A stretch of 35,752 bases of DNA from Acidobacteriota bacterium (GCA_016191085.1 JACPPJ010000027.1:1-35752); one strand, 5' to 3'. Positions 15,410 through 24,743 are shown, numbered from the stretch's first letter. Notes: generated by a model not told the origin, from the letters alone. Made by a program: numbers and translations.

Positions 15410-16294
15410 ATGGCAATTCGCTACTACCACGAGTTTCGGTTCCAATACGATGTGCTGGAAGATGTGTCGGCGCTTGTCCGCCGGATTGTCGCTGCCAACC
15501 CCGGCTCGTTCACTGGCCCGGGTACCAATACTTATGTAGTTGGACGCGGCCGAGTCGCTGTCATTGATCCCGGGCCCGCGCTGGGCAAACACGTCGATGC
15601 CATTTTGCATTCGCTGCGTAGCGAAAAAATCGAATACATTCTCCTGACCCACAGCCATATTGATCACTGGCCGGCCGCACCCGAATTGAGACGCGCGACT
15701 GGAGCGCCGATCTACGCTTTCGGCCCTGCTGGCCACAATTCCAGCGACAGTTCGTTTGCAGATCAGGGGCTGCAGGATGGGGACACGCTCACCGGCGAAG
15801 GCTGGAAACTTGCGGCGATCCACACGCCGGGTCACGCATCCGACCATCTCTGTTACGCTCTCGCTCAAGAACGCGTGCTGTTTTCAGGTGATCACGTGAT
15901 GGGCTGGTCAACGAGTGTGATCTCGCCGCCAGATGGAAACATGCGGGACTACATGAAATCGCTCGAAAAACTTCTAGTGCGCGACGACGCCATTTACCTC
16001 CCCGCGCATGGCGCAGCCATTGCCGATCCTAAAACTTACGTGCGATCTTTCATCGAGCACCGCCAGGAACGGCGCGCCGCTATTTTGCAGCGGCTCCGAG
16101 CAGGCGAGGCTACCATTCCGCAGCTCGTGAGAGCTGTTTACGTTGACGTTTCGCCGTCACTTTACGGCGTTGCCGCCCGATCTGTTTGGGCTCACATGAT
16201 CGAGCTTGTTGAATCTGGCCAAGTTGAATGTGAGGGCTCGCCCGCGTTGGATCAACGTTACCGCCTGCCAAAAGCTACTCTAGTTCGTTCCTAA
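15410..16294 (+). CDS. Metallo-beta-lactamase-fold hydrolase (LACTB2-like)
   Basis: A cytoplasmic zinc-dependent hydrolase. The MBL signature is THSHIDHW (His81, His83, Asp85, His86), followed by HTPGHASDHLCY, the bridging Asp in FSGDHVMGW, and the last metal His in LPAHGAAI. The N-terminal part NPGSFTGPGTNTYVVG and the C-terminal winged-helix-like tail (residues about 225-290, VDVSPSLYGVAARSVWAHMIEL) match the LACTB2/glyoxalase-II-like subgroup. Substrates of that group include thioesters and RNA, so the specific reaction is open. The gene is transcribed divergently from the PaaK-like gene. The ATG lacks a strong ribosome-binding site. Confidence 0.88.
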   Translation: MAIRYYHEFRFQYDVLEDVSALVRRIVAANPGSFTGPGTNTYVVGRGRVAVIDPGPALGKHVDAILHSLRSEKIEYILLTHSHIDHWPAAPELRRATGAPIYAFGPAGHNSSDSSFADQGLQDGDTLTGEGWKLAAIHTPGHASDHLCYALAQERVLFSGDHVMGWSTSVISPPDGNMRDYMKSLEKLLVRDDAIYLPAHGAAIADPKTYVRSFIEHRQERRAAILQRLRAGEATIPQLVRAVYVDVSPSLYGVAARSVWAHMIELVESGQVECEGSPALDQRYRLPKATLVRS

Positions 16295-16313
16295 ATTACA
16301 GAGACCTACCCTT

Positions 16314-16333
16314 CCGCATGAACATTCATGCGG
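16314..16333. terminator. Perfect palindrome between convergent genes
   Basis: CCGCATGAA and TTCATGCGG form a 9-bp inverted repeat with a CA centre, located between the ends of the MBL gene and the zinc-knuckle gene. It is a plausible bidirectional terminator, though no T-run follows on either strand. Confidence 0.45.
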
Positions 16334-16361
16334 TCATGAGCGAAGTTCGTGTCTCTGCGCA

Positions 16362-16508
16362 TCAGGCAGCAGTCCACGATTCGCTCTGCTCCCGGAAGCA
16401 ATTGCTGTGCACCGGTTGATCCATTACCCGGATCACTTCGTCTTCGGCTTCAATCGGCGCCAAGCAGATCGGACAGATATCATTGTCGCTGCGAGATTTT
16501 TGTTCCAT
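16362..16508 (-). CDS. Tiny zinc-knuckle protein (48 aa)
   Basis: Start chosen at the ATG at 16508, which has AGGAG 5-6 nt upstream; that is a good ribosome-binding site for such a small gene. The protein contains CPIC at residues about 12-15 and HSNC about 20 residues later, within PICLAPIEAEDEVIRV. This C-x2-C ... H-x2-C arrangement is a treble-clef-like zinc site resembling the first half of RING/B-box folds. The rest is short and polar. It follows a small membrane protein by 84 nt on the same strand. Function unknown; a metal-binding adaptor is the only thing the sequence supports. Confidence 0.65.
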   Translation of the reverse strand: MEQKSRSDNDICPICLAPIEAEDEVIRVMDQPVHSNCFREQSESWTAA

Positions 16509-16592
16509 ATGCTCTCCTGACCGCTGACCGTGCGTGTCACCCTGAAGCAGTACGCTCAAACGCGAGTGCCTGATCTCCAAAAACCCCGTGTG

Positions 16593-16877
16593 TCACATTG
16601 GGGGAGCGTAGATTCCCCGATACACCCAAATCCCAGCGAGGATCAGCAGCAAGACGCCCGACAGGACACCCATATACTTAATGTAGCTATCCAGCGCACG
16701 GATTCGACGCAGCGTGTCCAACTGCTCTTTTTCCAGAGCCGCCTCGGCGCGATCCAGGAAAATTTGGTTTTCTTCGTGGATCCCTACAACAGCGCGATAG
16801 ATAACCAGCGCGAGCAGAACGACTGTGACCGCAGTCCACACAAATCCGAGCAGTGCGAGTGGAGAGAAACCTTCCAT
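16593..16877 (-). CDS. Small membrane protein with a coiled-coil loop (94 aa)
   Basis: Start chosen at ATG 16877, with AGGAGG 4 nt upstream. Two hydrophobic helices are visible: residues about 5-27 (LALLGFVWTAVTVVLLALVI) and about 67-87 (YMGVLSGVLLLILAGIWVY). Between them is a charged helix (HEENQIFLDRAEAALEKEQLDTLRRIRALDSYI) with heptad-like spacing. The N-terminus is outside or inside, undetermined. No family recognised. It precedes the zinc-knuckle gene in the same direction and may be its partner. Confidence 0.7.
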   Translation of the reverse strand: MEGFSPLALLGFVWTAVTVVLLALVIYRAVVGIHEENQIFLDRAEAALEKEQLDTLRRIRALDSYIKYMGVLSGVLLLILAGIWVYRGIYAPPM

Positions 16878-17498
16878 TGTTCCTCCTTCGGCCATACCCA
16901 TCCGGGCATTAACCACTCTTACCGGATCTAAGCCCGGACTGTGACGTTAGTTGTTTTTGTTTCGAAGCTTGTTATTTCTTGCAGGTGCCTGATGGACACC
17001 TGAGGGTGAGTTGGTTGCCTGGTTACTATAAGCCACCGGCTGCCTCGGCTCAATCATCAGCCTCTCCTCTGCATCGCACACAGAGACTGAGGCAGTTACC
17101 GATATTCTGTGCTTTTCGAGTTTTGAAATCAACTCTGTTTTTGGAGGGGAGCGAAACCTCATGAAATCAGGGAATTAAAACGATCCAGCTTCGGCCGAAA
17201 CGTTTCGTCAGAATGCCGTCCAGCACAAACACGCGTCCAGCGGCAGCGAAAAGAAACATCAATAGCCTATAGCAGTGCAACGCTGATAGCCCACGAATAT
17301 CCGGGGGATAGCCATATAGAGGAGGCGGGTGCGAGCCGTGAGATAGTCTGCGAACGACACGTAACGAAACCTATTCGCGGCAAGCTTCCCTACAAACCCT
17401 AGGGAGTACACCTGATTGACCTAGCACATCCCGTAGGTCCATTCTCAGGGCACGAATTACTGTTGCTGTAGTATCAGGCAGATGGGAGAAATACGCCG
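16878..17498. other. Long non-coding stretch with dyads
   Basis: No convincing gene lies in these 620 nt. Visible structures are CAGGTG/CACCTG (16982-16987 with 16997-17002, 9-nt loop) and the perfect 12-bp palindrome CGAAACGTTTCG (17196-17207). I compared it by eye with c-di-GMP and cobalamin riboswitches and found no matching cores. It probably contains the promoter of the PilZ-like gene and that of the leftward membrane gene. Confidence 0.4.
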
Positions 17499-17825
17499 AT
17501 GATGTCCCGTAAGTACCGGGTCAAGCTCCCATGTTTGTTGAGAAGGCTGGACGGCAGGGGAGAAGATCAGTTGCTGGCAGAAACCGTCGATGTTAGCCGT
17601 GACGGTTTTTTCTGCATTGCGCAGGGCAGCTCCCGGTGGGAAGTCGGTACGGAAATTGAATGTGCCATGGAATTTCCAGTTCCGCCGACGGCTCAACGAG
17701 CCGTAACAATGCACGGCCGTGGTAAGATCGTGCGCGTTATTTCTGGAAGGGACGGAAAGATAGGACTAGAAGCGACCGCGCAATTCAAATTAGCTGTCAA
17801 GGCCCGCCCCCAGCAGGCCGCTTAA
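17499..17825 (+). CDS. PilZ-domain-like protein (108 aa)
   Basis: A single small beta-barrel domain resembling PilZ, the c-di-GMP receptor fold. Residues 3-9 (SRKYRVK) occupy the place of the arginine motif. DVSRDGFF (about 31-38) matches the DxSxxG motif. The later strands GKIVRV and GKIGLEA fit PilZ. The arginines are spaced RxxR instead of the usual RxxxR, so ligand binding is uncertain. GGGAG at 17484-17488 precedes the ATGATG start. It is convergent with purN, only 16 nt apart. Similar single-domain PilZ proteins are common in acidobacteria, but I cannot place its partner. Confidence 0.7.
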   Translation: MMSRKYRVKLPCLLRRLDGRGEDQLLAETVDVSRDGFFCIAQGSSRWEVGTEIECAMEFPVPPTAQRAVTMHGRGKIVRVISGRDGKIGLEATAQFKLAVKARPQQAA

Positions 17826-17841
17826 CTCCATACGGGCAGCA

Positions 17842-18489
17842 CTAGCGACCCGCCGCAGCATTCAGAGTCGCGTCCTGCGTACGAAGAAACCGGTGTCCTT
17901 CCAACCGCCAGCCGCCAGCCAGCACTAAATTGATCGCTTCAGAATAGATTCGATGTTCCTGCTCCAGGATTCGGGCGGACAGTGTCTCTACATTGTCGTC
18001 GTCCAGGACCGGCACCGAACTCTGGATAATAACCGGGCCCGCGTCCAGATTCTCGTCAACGAAATGCACGGAGCAGCCGGTAATCTTGACGCCGTACTCT
18101 AGGGCTTGGCGCTGCGCCTCCAATCCAGGAAACGCCGGCAACAGCGACGGATGGATATTCAGAATGCGGTTTGGGAACTGAGACACAAAATACGGGCTGA
18201 GCAGGCGCATGAAGCCGGCCAGACAAACCAAATCCACCTGCTTGCTGCGCAGCACCTCGACCACTTGCCTGTCGTATTGCTCCCGTTCGAGACCCTTGGA
18301 CGGAATCATTCTAGCGTCGAGTCCCCGCCGCTGCGCTTCCTCCAGCCCGGGCGCACCCGGCCGGTTACAGACGACCACAGCAATTTCAGCGGGAATACGC
18401 CCGGCAGCCACGTTGTCCGCAATCGCGATGAAATTTGAGCCTCGGCCCGAGAGCAATATTCCGAGCCGGTGTTTCTGCGCAGATGACAT
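17842..18489 (-). CDS. purN: Phosphoribosylglycinamide formyltransferase
   Basis: Transfers a formyl group from 10-formyl-tetrahydrofolate to GAR, the third step of purine synthesis. The 215-residue length and motifs fit the family: LLSGRGSNF (12-20), LAGFMRLL, the catalytic Asn111 and His113 in NIHPSLLPAFPG, and Asp149 in VDENLDAGPII-like sequence. GGGAG lies 6 nt before the ATG. Last gene of the leftward purine cluster, separated from purM by a palindromic repeat, so its expression may be partly uncoupled from the genes upstream. Confidence 0.95.
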   Translation of the reverse strand: MSSAQKHRLGILLSGRGSNFIAIADNVAAGRIPAEIAVVVCNRPGAPGLEEAQRRGLDARMIPSKGLEREQYDRQVVEVLRSKQVDLVCLAGFMRLLSPYFVSQFPNRILNIHPSLLPAFPGLEAQRQALEYGVKITGCSVHFVDENLDAGPVIIQSSVPVLDDDNVETLSARILEQEHRIYSEAINLVLAGGWRLEGHRFLRTQDATLNAAAGR

Positions 18490-18545
18490 TCATTACTCCC
18501 TGAACTACTTGCAAAATCAACAGACGCGCCAAGAATAAAGTGTGT

Positions 18546-18676
18546 AAGGGCACGGCTTCAGCCGTGCCGGAAACGTGCAGAATGAGTTCGGCTTTAGCCG
18601 CTGAGGTGAAGAGTACGTCAGGGGCTAAGGCCCATGGAACTGATCTCCCGAGCGGCACGGCTGAAGCCAGCCCCCC
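18546..18676. repeat. Composite palindromic intergenic repeat, copy B
   Basis: Contains the 20-nt hairpin GGCACGGCTTCAGCCGTGCC (18549-18568), CGGCTTTAGCCG (18589-18600) followed by CTGAGG, then GTCAGGGGCTAAGGCCC (18617-18633), and GGCACGGCTGAAGCC near the end. The order and loop sequences match copy C at 23817-23945. It fills most of the purM-purN gap. Confidence 0.8.
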
Positions 18677-18697
18677 GCAGGTGCCGGCTGGTTGGGC

Positions 18698-19735
18698 CTA
18701 TACGAAGACCACGCCGTGGCGGCCTTTCGCAATTTCGCCGATTTGATAATAAGTCTCCTTTAGCCGCCTCAAAATCTTTTCAGCTTTACTCAGATCGCGC
18801 GCGCCGATTACCAGCGTCATACCGATGCCGCGGTTGAACGTGCTCCACATATCGGCCTCGGGCACGTTGCCAATTTGTTTGAGTAATCGGAATATTGGCG
18901 GCTCGGGCCAGATCCCTGTTGCGATACGAGCTTCAACACCCTTAGGCAGAATGCGTGGCAGATTTCCAGGAATGCCGCCGCCCGTGATATGCGCCGCTCC
19001 TTTGAGGATGCCGGAATCGGCCAGCGCGACGATCACTTTCATATAGCTGCGATGCGGCTGCAACAGCGCGTCGGCGACCGATGTTTGCAGCTCCTCGACG
19101 TAACTATCCACCGAAAATTTGGCCGTGTCGAAAAGCAGTTTGCGTGCAAGGGAGTAGCCGTTGGTGTGCAGACCCGTGGACGGCAGCCCCAGCACAACGT
19201 CACCGGCGCGAATACGGCTGCCGTTAATAAGCCTGCTGCGATCGACGATTCCTACGATGAAGCCGGCAAGATCGTACTCGTCGTCCGGATAAGATCCTGG
19301 CATCTCGGCTGTCTCGCCGCCAATGAGCGAGCAACCGTTGGCGCGGCATGCCTCTGCCAATCCGCCGACCACTTGCTCAATCACTCCGTCCTGCAGCTTG
19401 CCACACGCAAAATAATCCAAAAAGAACAGAGGGCGCGCGCCTTGAACCGCAATATCGTTGACGCAGTGATTGACGAGGTCTCCCGCCACACTGCCGTGCC
19501 GTCCCGTCGCGAAGGCCAGCTTCAGTTTTGTGCCGACTCCGTCCGTGCTGCTGACCAGAACCGGCGCCTTCCAGCGCCGTTTTTCGATTGCATACAGCGC
19601 TCCAAAGCCTCCGATGCCGCCGAGCACGTTGCGATCGAAAGTTTTCTTGGCAAGTTCTGCGATTCGATGTTTGGCCCGATCCGCCTGCGCGATATTCACG
19701 CCCGCCTGCTCATATGTAATGGATGAGTTCGTCAT
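18698..19735 (-). CDS. purM: Phosphoribosylformylglycinamidine cyclo-ligase
   Basis: Closes the imidazole ring: FGAM plus ATP gives AIR, the fifth step of purine synthesis. 345 residues, typical length. Family motifs seen in order are TYEQAGVNI, GGFGALY, SSTDGVGTKL, HCVNDIAVQGARPLFFLDY, GGETAEMPGSY, GLPSTGLHTNGYSLAR, HITGGGIPGNLPR, and near the end MWSTFNRGIGM. It lies 167 nt after purF in the purine cluster. No strong Shine-Dalgarno precedes the ATG at 19735. Confidence 0.96.
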   Translation of the reverse strand: MTNSSITYEQAGVNIAQADRAKHRIAELAKKTFDRNVLGGIGGFGALYAIEKRRWKAPVLVSSTDGVGTKLKLAFATGRHGSVAGDLVNHCVNDIAVQGARPLFFLDYFACGKLQDGVIEQVVGGLAEACRANGCSLIGGETAEMPGSYPDDEYDLAGFIVGIVDRSRLINGSRIRAGDVVLGLPSTGLHTNGYSLARKLLFDTAKFSVDSYVEELQTSVADALLQPHRSYMKVIVALADSGILKGAAHITGGGIPGNLPRILPKGVEARIATGIWPEPPIFRLLKQIGNVPEADMWSTFNRGIGMTLVIGARDLSKAEKILRRLKETYYQIGEIAKGRHGVVFV

Positions 19736-19902
19736 GGTTCAAAGCAATATGCAGCCGTAATGGTAGCTTTGATTGCGGACCGGGGCAAGAAGGTGTGAGT
19801 TACAAAGCGGCCATAGCACCACTATTTGTGGCGTTGGTATTTCGGCCTGAAATTAGAAGCTGTGAACGGCATACCAGCATGCCGCGGTGGGGGAACCGCG
19901 GA

Positions 19903-21330
19903 TCACCGGCGGTTCGCGGTTTCCATCTGAAGGTTAATCAGCTTGGTGGGGTAATGGCCTGTATAGCAGGCTGTACAGAACTCTCCTTGCGTGTCACCCA
20001 CTGCGCCGCGCAATCCTTCCAGTGAAAGATACGCAAGGCTGTCAGCGCCAATGTACTTGCGAATCTCGTCAATAGTGTGGCTTGAAGCGATCAGTTCCTT
20101 TTGAGTAGGCGTGTCAACTCCGTAGAAGCACGGCGCGACGGTGGGTGGGCAACTGATGCGCACATGGACTTCGCGCGCTCCGGCGGAGCGGATGATGCGG
20201 ATCAGCTTGCGGCTGGTGGTGCCGCGCACAATGGAGTCGTCTACCAGCACCACGCGCTGCCCCTCCAGAATGCTGCGCACCGGGTTCAGTTTCAGCTTGA
20301 CGCCGAAGTCGCGAATGTTCTGCTCCGGCTCGATAAAGGTGCGGCCGATATAGTGGTTGCGAATGAGTCCGAATTTGAACGGCAGTCCCGATTCTGCGGC
20401 ATAACCGATCGCCGCCGCCACGCCTGAATCCGGCACGGGCACGACCAGATCAGCATCCGCGGGAGCCTCGCGCGCCAACCGCCGGCCTAAATTGTCACGC
20501 GACTGGTGCACAGAGCGCCCGAAGATGATGCTGTCGGGACGGGAAAAATAGACGTGCTCGAACACGCAAAAGGACGACGGGCCCGGCGGCGCAAAGCGCG
20601 AAGCGTGCAAACCCTCCGCGTCCACTCGCACGATCTCTCCCGGTTGCACCTCGCCCCAGTAGTGCGCGCCGATCAAATCAAATGCACAGGTCTCGGAGGC
20701 AAACGCATATGCCATCGCTTTTTTCGGCTCCTGCGCCGCCTGGCCGGGGACCGGCATCATCCCGATGACGAGAGGCCGAAAGCCGTGTGGATCGCGCACC
20801 CCATAAATCTTGTCGCCATGCAAAATCACCAGCGAATACGCGCCCTCCACCTGCAAAAGTGATTCCTCCAGCGCAGGCTGGAACTCTTTTTTCTCTGAGC
20901 GCGCGATGAGATGCAGTATGACTTCCGTATCACTCGTGGTCTGGAATATGGAGCCCGTCTCTTCCAGCCGTTTGCGTAACTGCCGGGCGTTTGTGAGATT
21001 TCCGTTGTGAGCGATGGAAACCAGGCCCTTGCTGGTACCGACGGTTAGTGGCTGCGCGTTCAGCAGAGCGGTATCGCCGGCAGTGGAGTAGCGAGTGTGT
21101 CCAATCGCCAGCGAGCCGCGCAGCGACCGCAGCACGCTCTCGGTAAAGACTTCCGCCACCTGCCCCATGGCTTTGTGGTGATGAATCTTCTTACCGTTGC
21201 TCGAAACGATTCCGGCGCTCTCCTGGCCGCGATGCTGCTGGGCGTAAAGAGAGAGATAGGCGAGCTTCGACGCCTCGGGATGCCCGTAGATGGCCACAAC
21301 GCCGCATTCATCATGAAATTTGTCGAGCAT
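19903..21330 (-). CDS. purF: Amidophosphoribosyltransferase, Fe-S and propeptide type
   Basis: Commits PRPP to purine synthesis by making phosphoribosylamine from PRPP and glutamine. The start at ATG 21330 (AAGGAT upstream) gives a short propeptide MLDKFHDE before the nucleophile Cys9 (ECGVVAIYG), which must be freed by cleavage. The Ntn glutaminase half contains HRGQESAGI and IGHTRYSTAG. The phosphoribosyltransferase half has VVLVDDSIVRGTTS. Cysteines at FCVFEHVYF, PPTVAPCFYGVD and FCTACYTG match the four [4Fe-4S] ligands known in B. subtilis PurF. So this is the Bacillus-type enzyme, oxygen-sensitive and cluster-containing. A longer frame starting with GTG at 21375 has no ribosome-binding site. 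It follows purL by 53 nt. Confidence 0.95.
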   Translation of the reverse strand: MLDKFHDECGVVAIYGHPEASKLAYLSLYAQQHRGQESAGIVSSNGKKIHHHKAMGQVAEVFTESVLRSLRGSLAIGHTRYSTAGDTALLNAQPLTVGTSKGLVSIAHNGNLTNARQLRKRLEETGSIFQTTSDTEVILHLIARSEKKEFQPALEESLLQVEGAYSLVILHGDKIYGVRDPHGFRPLVIGMMPVPGQAAQEPKKAMAYAFASETCAFDLIGAHYWGEVQPGEIVRVDAEGLHASRFAPPGPSSFCVFEHVYFSRPDSIIFGRSVHQSRDNLGRRLAREAPADADLVVPVPDSGVAAAIGYAAESGLPFKFGLIRNHYIGRTFIEPEQNIRDFGVKLKLNPVRSILEGQRVVLVDDSIVRGTTSRKLIRIIRSAGAREVHVRISCPPTVAPCFYGVDTPTQKELIASSHTIDEIRKYIGADSLAYLSLEGLRGAVGDTQGEFCTACYTGHYPTKLINLQMETANRR

Positions 21331-21383
21331 GGGTTCGATCCTTAACTCACGAAATTGCGGTCCGTAATTCAGCACTATTGCGG

Positions 21384-23696
21384 TTAATTTTCTACTGGGA
21401 GACCGCTGGCTTCTCCCTCTATCGCATTTGCCAGCGCATGATCAAATAGAGCACGGAGTTCCAAAACTGGAGCGTCGAGGACACCTTGCTCCTTTTGCGA
21501 GATCTTCAAATCAGATCCGCCCGTGATTCCGATTTCAACCGCCCTTACCTTATATTGTCCTGCAATGCGGATGGCCTCCGCAACAGAATTCCGGGCCACG
21601 GAAAGAATGATCCGGGAGGGGTCTTCGGCAAACAGCGAATACACCGGGCTCAAACCAGCGGCTGCTTCGGACAGCAAATCCACTGATGCGCCGACGCCGT
21701 TGGGGAAGCATGATTCGGCGAGACAAACCGCTAGCCCTCCGTCGCTGATGTCGTGCGCCGATTCCACCAAGCCTTTGGCGATCAGCTCGCGGCAGCAGGC
21801 CTGCACGTTGCGCTCGTAGTCAAGGTCTACATCCGGAGGCAATCCCCACAGTGCTCCGAGGAGCGTGTGCGCGTACTGTGACGAACCGAAGGTGACCTTC
21901 GCTTCGTCAGCAGGCGCAGTCGTGCCGCCGAGCAGCAGAAGCGTCCGACCTTCAGCCTTGAACGCCAGCGTGGTATGGCGCTTCACGTCCGGCAGTAGCC
22001 CCACTACGCCAACGACCGGTGTTGGGTAGATCGGCTGGCCTTCGGTCTCATTATAAAAACTGACGTTGCCGCCAGTGATCGGCGTCGAGAGCGCCTCGCA
22101 GGCCTCGGCCATGCCCTCCACGACTTCGCGGAACTGCCACATGATGGCGGATTTCTCTGGATTGCCGAAATTCAGGCAATTGGTAGCCGCAAGCGGCTCC
22201 GCGCCAGTCACGCTGACGTTGCGCGCGCTCTCTGCGACGGCCAGGCGGGCGCCGCGCCGCGGATCCAGGAAGCAGTAACGTCCATTGCCGTCCACCGACA
22301 TCGCGAGTCCCTGAGCCGTTTCTTTGATGCGCAGCAGCGCGGCGTCGCCTCCCGGGCCAATGACCGTGTTGGTGCGAACCATGGTGTCATACTGCTCAGT
22401 GATCCAGCGCTTCGACGCAATGGTTGGATCGGCCAGCAGCTTCTTCAGATCGTCAGTGAGCTGTTCTCTGCCTCGCGACCGGAGCACGCCTTCTACTTCC
22501 GGCGGCGGCTCCATCGGAACAGTCCTTGGGGGCGCAGCTATGGGCCGCTCGTAGACCGGCGCTTCATCGGTCAGAGCCTGGTTGGGAATTTCAGCGACGG
22601 TTTCACCATACTGCTTTACGCGCAGTAATGGCTTCTCGATGACCGTTCCGATCTCGACGGCGTCTAGCCCCCACTTGCGGAACACGGCCAATACTTCCTG
22701 TTCGCGTCCGCGCTGCGCAACCAGGAGCATGCGCTCCTGAGATTCGCTCAGCATGATTTCGTACGGCGTCATACCGGACTCGCGCTGCGGCACCCGGTCA
22801 AGTTCGATCTCGATCCCCGTGCCGGCACGGCCGCCCATTTCGCACGTCGAGCAGGTCAGGCCGGCCGCGCCCATGTCCTGGATGCCCACGACGGCGCCTG
22901 TCTGCATCACCTCCAGACAAGCTTCCAACAATAGCTTTTCAAGGAACGGATCGCCGACTTGCACGTTGGGTCGCTTCTGTTGGCCGTCGGCCCCGGAGAA
23001 TTCGGCTGACGCCAGCAGCGACGCCCCGTGAATGCCGTCCTTGCCGGTCTTCGCGCCCACATAGATGACGGGATTGCCCGGTCCTCCGGCGCGCCCCAGG
23101 AATATCTGGTCCCGTTGGGCCAAACCAAGCGCAAACACATTCACCAGCGGATTGTTGTCGTAGCAGCGTTCGAACACCACCTCACCGCCGATGGTGGGCA
23201 CTCCGAAGCAATTGCCGTAATACGCGATTCCGCTGACCACGCCGCGCACGATGCGGCGGTTACGCTCCACGTGAGGCGAGCCATGCGCGCCAGGCATTAC
23301 AGGGCCGAATCGCAGCGAGTCCATAACAGCGACGGGCCGCGCGCCCATTGTGAAGATGTCACGCAGGATCCCGCCGACTCCCGTCGCGGCGCCTTGAAAC
23401 GGCTCGACAAAGCTTGGATGGTTGTGTGATTCGATCTTGAAAACGCAGCACCGGCCGCCGCCGATGTCCACCACGCCGGCGTTCTCGCCCGGGCCTTGCA
23501 ACACTGCTTTTCCGCGCGTGGGCAGGCGCTTCAGGTGCACTCGCGAGCTCTTGTAACTGCAGTGCTCGCTCCACATCACGCTGAAGATTCCCAACTCCGT
23601 AATGGTGGGCTCGCGGCCCATGATTTCGAGGATCCGGCGATATTCCTCCGGGGGAAGATTGTGTTGTTCGACGAGTTCGGCGGTGATTTGCGGCAT
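21384..23696 (-). CDS. purL: Phosphoribosylformylglycinamidine synthase subunit PurL (small form)
   Basis: Synthase subunit that converts FGAR to FGAM with ATP, using ammonia from PurQ; fourth step of purine synthesis. The 770 residues correspond to the short PurL that needs separate PurQ and PurS, unlike the ~1300-residue single-chain form of E. coli. Motifs include [11 protein letters not shown] (40-50), [62 protein letters not shown], and in the second half [20 protein letters not shown] and [14 protein letters not shown]. It lies between purQ and purF on the same strand. The gap to purQ (277 nt) carries a palindromic repeat. Confidence 0.96.
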   Translation of the reverse strand: MPQITAELVEQHNLPPEEYRRILEIMGREPTITELGIFSVMWSEHCSYKSSRVHLKRLPTRGKAVLQGPGENAGVVDIGGGRCCVFKIESHNHPSFVEPFQGAATGVGGILRDIFTMGARPVAVMDSLRFGPVMPGAHGSPHVERNRRIVRGVVSGIAYYGNCFGVPTIGGEVVFERCYDNNPLVNVFALGLAQRDQIFLGRAGGPGNPVIYVGAKTGKDGIHGASLLASAEFSGADGQQKRPNVQVGDPFLEKLLLEACLEVMQTGAVVGIQDMGAAGLTCSTCEMGGRAGTGIEIELDRVPQRESGMTPYEIMLSESQERMLLVAQRGREQEVLAVFRKWGLDAVEIGTVIEKPLLRVKQYGETVAEIPNQALTDEAPVYERPIAAPPRTVPMEPPPEVEGVLRSRGREQLTDDLKKLLADPTIASKRWITEQYDTMVRTNTVIGPGGDAALLRIKETAQGLAMSVDGNGRYCFLDPRRGARLAVAESARNVSVTGAEPLAATNCLNFGNPEKSAIMWQFREVVEGMAEACEALSTPITGGNVSFYNETEGQPIYPTPVVGVVGLLPDVKRHTTLAFKAEGRTLLLLGGTTAPADEAKVTFGSSQYAHTLLGALWGLPPDVDLDYERNVQACCRELIAKGLVESAHDISDGGLAVCLAESCFPNGVGASVDLLSEAAAGLSPVYSLFAEDPSRIILSVARNSVAEAIRIAGQYKVRAVEIGITGGSDLKISQKEQGVLDAPVLELRALFDHALANAIEGEASGLPVEN

Positions 23697-23816
23697 TCAG
23701 AAGGTAGCCACGGCACGTTTTTGGTGCCGCGGGTTTGTGGCTGTTCCGGAAAAAATACACGGCACAAAAAGCATGCCGCGACTATCGGTAGTCCCAAGCC
23801 ACCGGTAATTCCAACG

Positions 23817-23945
23817 TAAGGGCATGGCTTCAGCGAAGCCGAAAAGCCTTGCTCAATGGGCGGCTTTAGCCGCTGAGGGATACCACCTCAGGGGCTAAAG
23901 CCCCTTGCGTGCAGGCTGTTGCGGCACGCTTAAAAGCGTGCCCTT
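23817..23945. repeat. Composite palindromic intergenic repeat, copy C
   Basis: The best-preserved copy. In order: an outer hairpin (GGCATGGCTTCAGCGAAGCC), CGGCTTTAGCCG (23861-23872) followed by CTGAGG, then CCTCAG followed by GGGGCTAAAGCCCC (23891-23904), and the perfect 9-bp hairpin GGCACGCTT-AA-AAGCGTGCC (23923-23942) ending in CTT. CTGAGG and CCTCAG can pair with each other, so the unit can fold into one branched structure. Confidence 0.85.
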
Positions 23946-23973
23946 CCGCGCTCTCGCGAACGAGTGGGCCGCG

Positions 23974-24711
23974 CTAGCTGCGGTTTACGTTTGCGACCGC
24001 CCAAGCGGTGGTCGAGACTCTGTCCAGCGCGGCATTCAGTACAGATTGCAAGATGAACCGGCCATCGGTAGAACCAAGCAGCGGATCACAGGCCCGTTCC
24101 GGGTGAGGCATCATTCCGAGGACATTGCCTTCCCGGTTCATAATGCCGGCGATGTTGTGAACCGAACCGTTGGGGTTGGCGTCATTGGTGATTTCTCCGT
24201 CCGGACAGCAATAACGGAAAACCACCTGCCCCGCGCTCTCGATCTCCTCCAAGGTGTCGGCGTCGGCAAAGTAGTTGCCTTCGCCGTGCGCGATCGGGAC
24301 TTCCAAAACCTGTCCGGGGCGGCAGGCATTGCTAAATGCCGTATGTGCATTCTCGACGCGGAGGTAAACCGGACGGCAGATGAACCGTAATGCGCGATTG
24401 CGGAGCATTGCCCCCGGCAGTAATCCTGCTTCGAGCAGCACTTGAAAGCCATTGCAGATACCCATGACGAAGCCGCCGCGGGCTGCAAAATCGGCAATGG
24501 CGCGCATGATGGGCGAGAATCGGGCAATGGCCCCGGTTCGGAGGTAATCGCCGTAGGCGAACCCGCCGGGGAGAATGATCACATCGCTTCCGGCCAGATC
24601 AGTGGAGTCGTGCCACAGAAAAGCGGCTTCCTGCCCCAAAACACTCTGGACCGCATAGAATGCGTCGTGATCACAGTTGCTGCCGGGGAAAACAACCACT
24701 CCGAACTTCAT
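23974..24711 (-). CDS. purQ: Phosphoribosylformylglycinamidine synthase subunit PurQ (glutaminase)
   Basis: Class I glutamine amidotransferase that supplies ammonia to PurL. Cys86 lies in the nucleophile elbow GICNGFQ; the His-Glu pair is in MMPHPERA near residue 217. The opening [16 protein letters not shown] is characteristic of PurQ, as is [11 protein letters not shown]. 245 residues, slightly longer than the usual 225-230 because of a C-terminal tail after the last helix. First gene of the purine cluster. No ribosome-binding site is evident before the ATG at 24711, and PurS, which normally accompanies PurQ, is not found directly upstream. Confidence 0.95.
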   Translation of the reverse strand: MKFGVVVFPGSNCDHDAFYAVQSVLGQEAAFLWHDSTDLAGSDVIILPGGFAYGDYLRTGAIARFSPIMRAIADFAARGGFVMGICNGFQVLLEAGLLPGAMLRNRALRFICRPVYLRVENAHTAFSNACRPGQVLEVPIAHGEGNYFADADTLEEIESAGQVVFRYCCPDGEITNDANPNGSVHNIAGIMNREGNVLGMMPHPERACDPLLGSTDGRFILQSVLNAALDRVSTTAWAVANVNRS

Positions 24712-24743
24712 AGATGTTTCAAGTGAGGAATTTCTAACTGACT

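Noticed and set aside
16947-17162. Leftward 71-codon frame in the long intergenic region
   Set aside because: No ribosome-binding site and a low-complexity polar composition unlike any protein I know.
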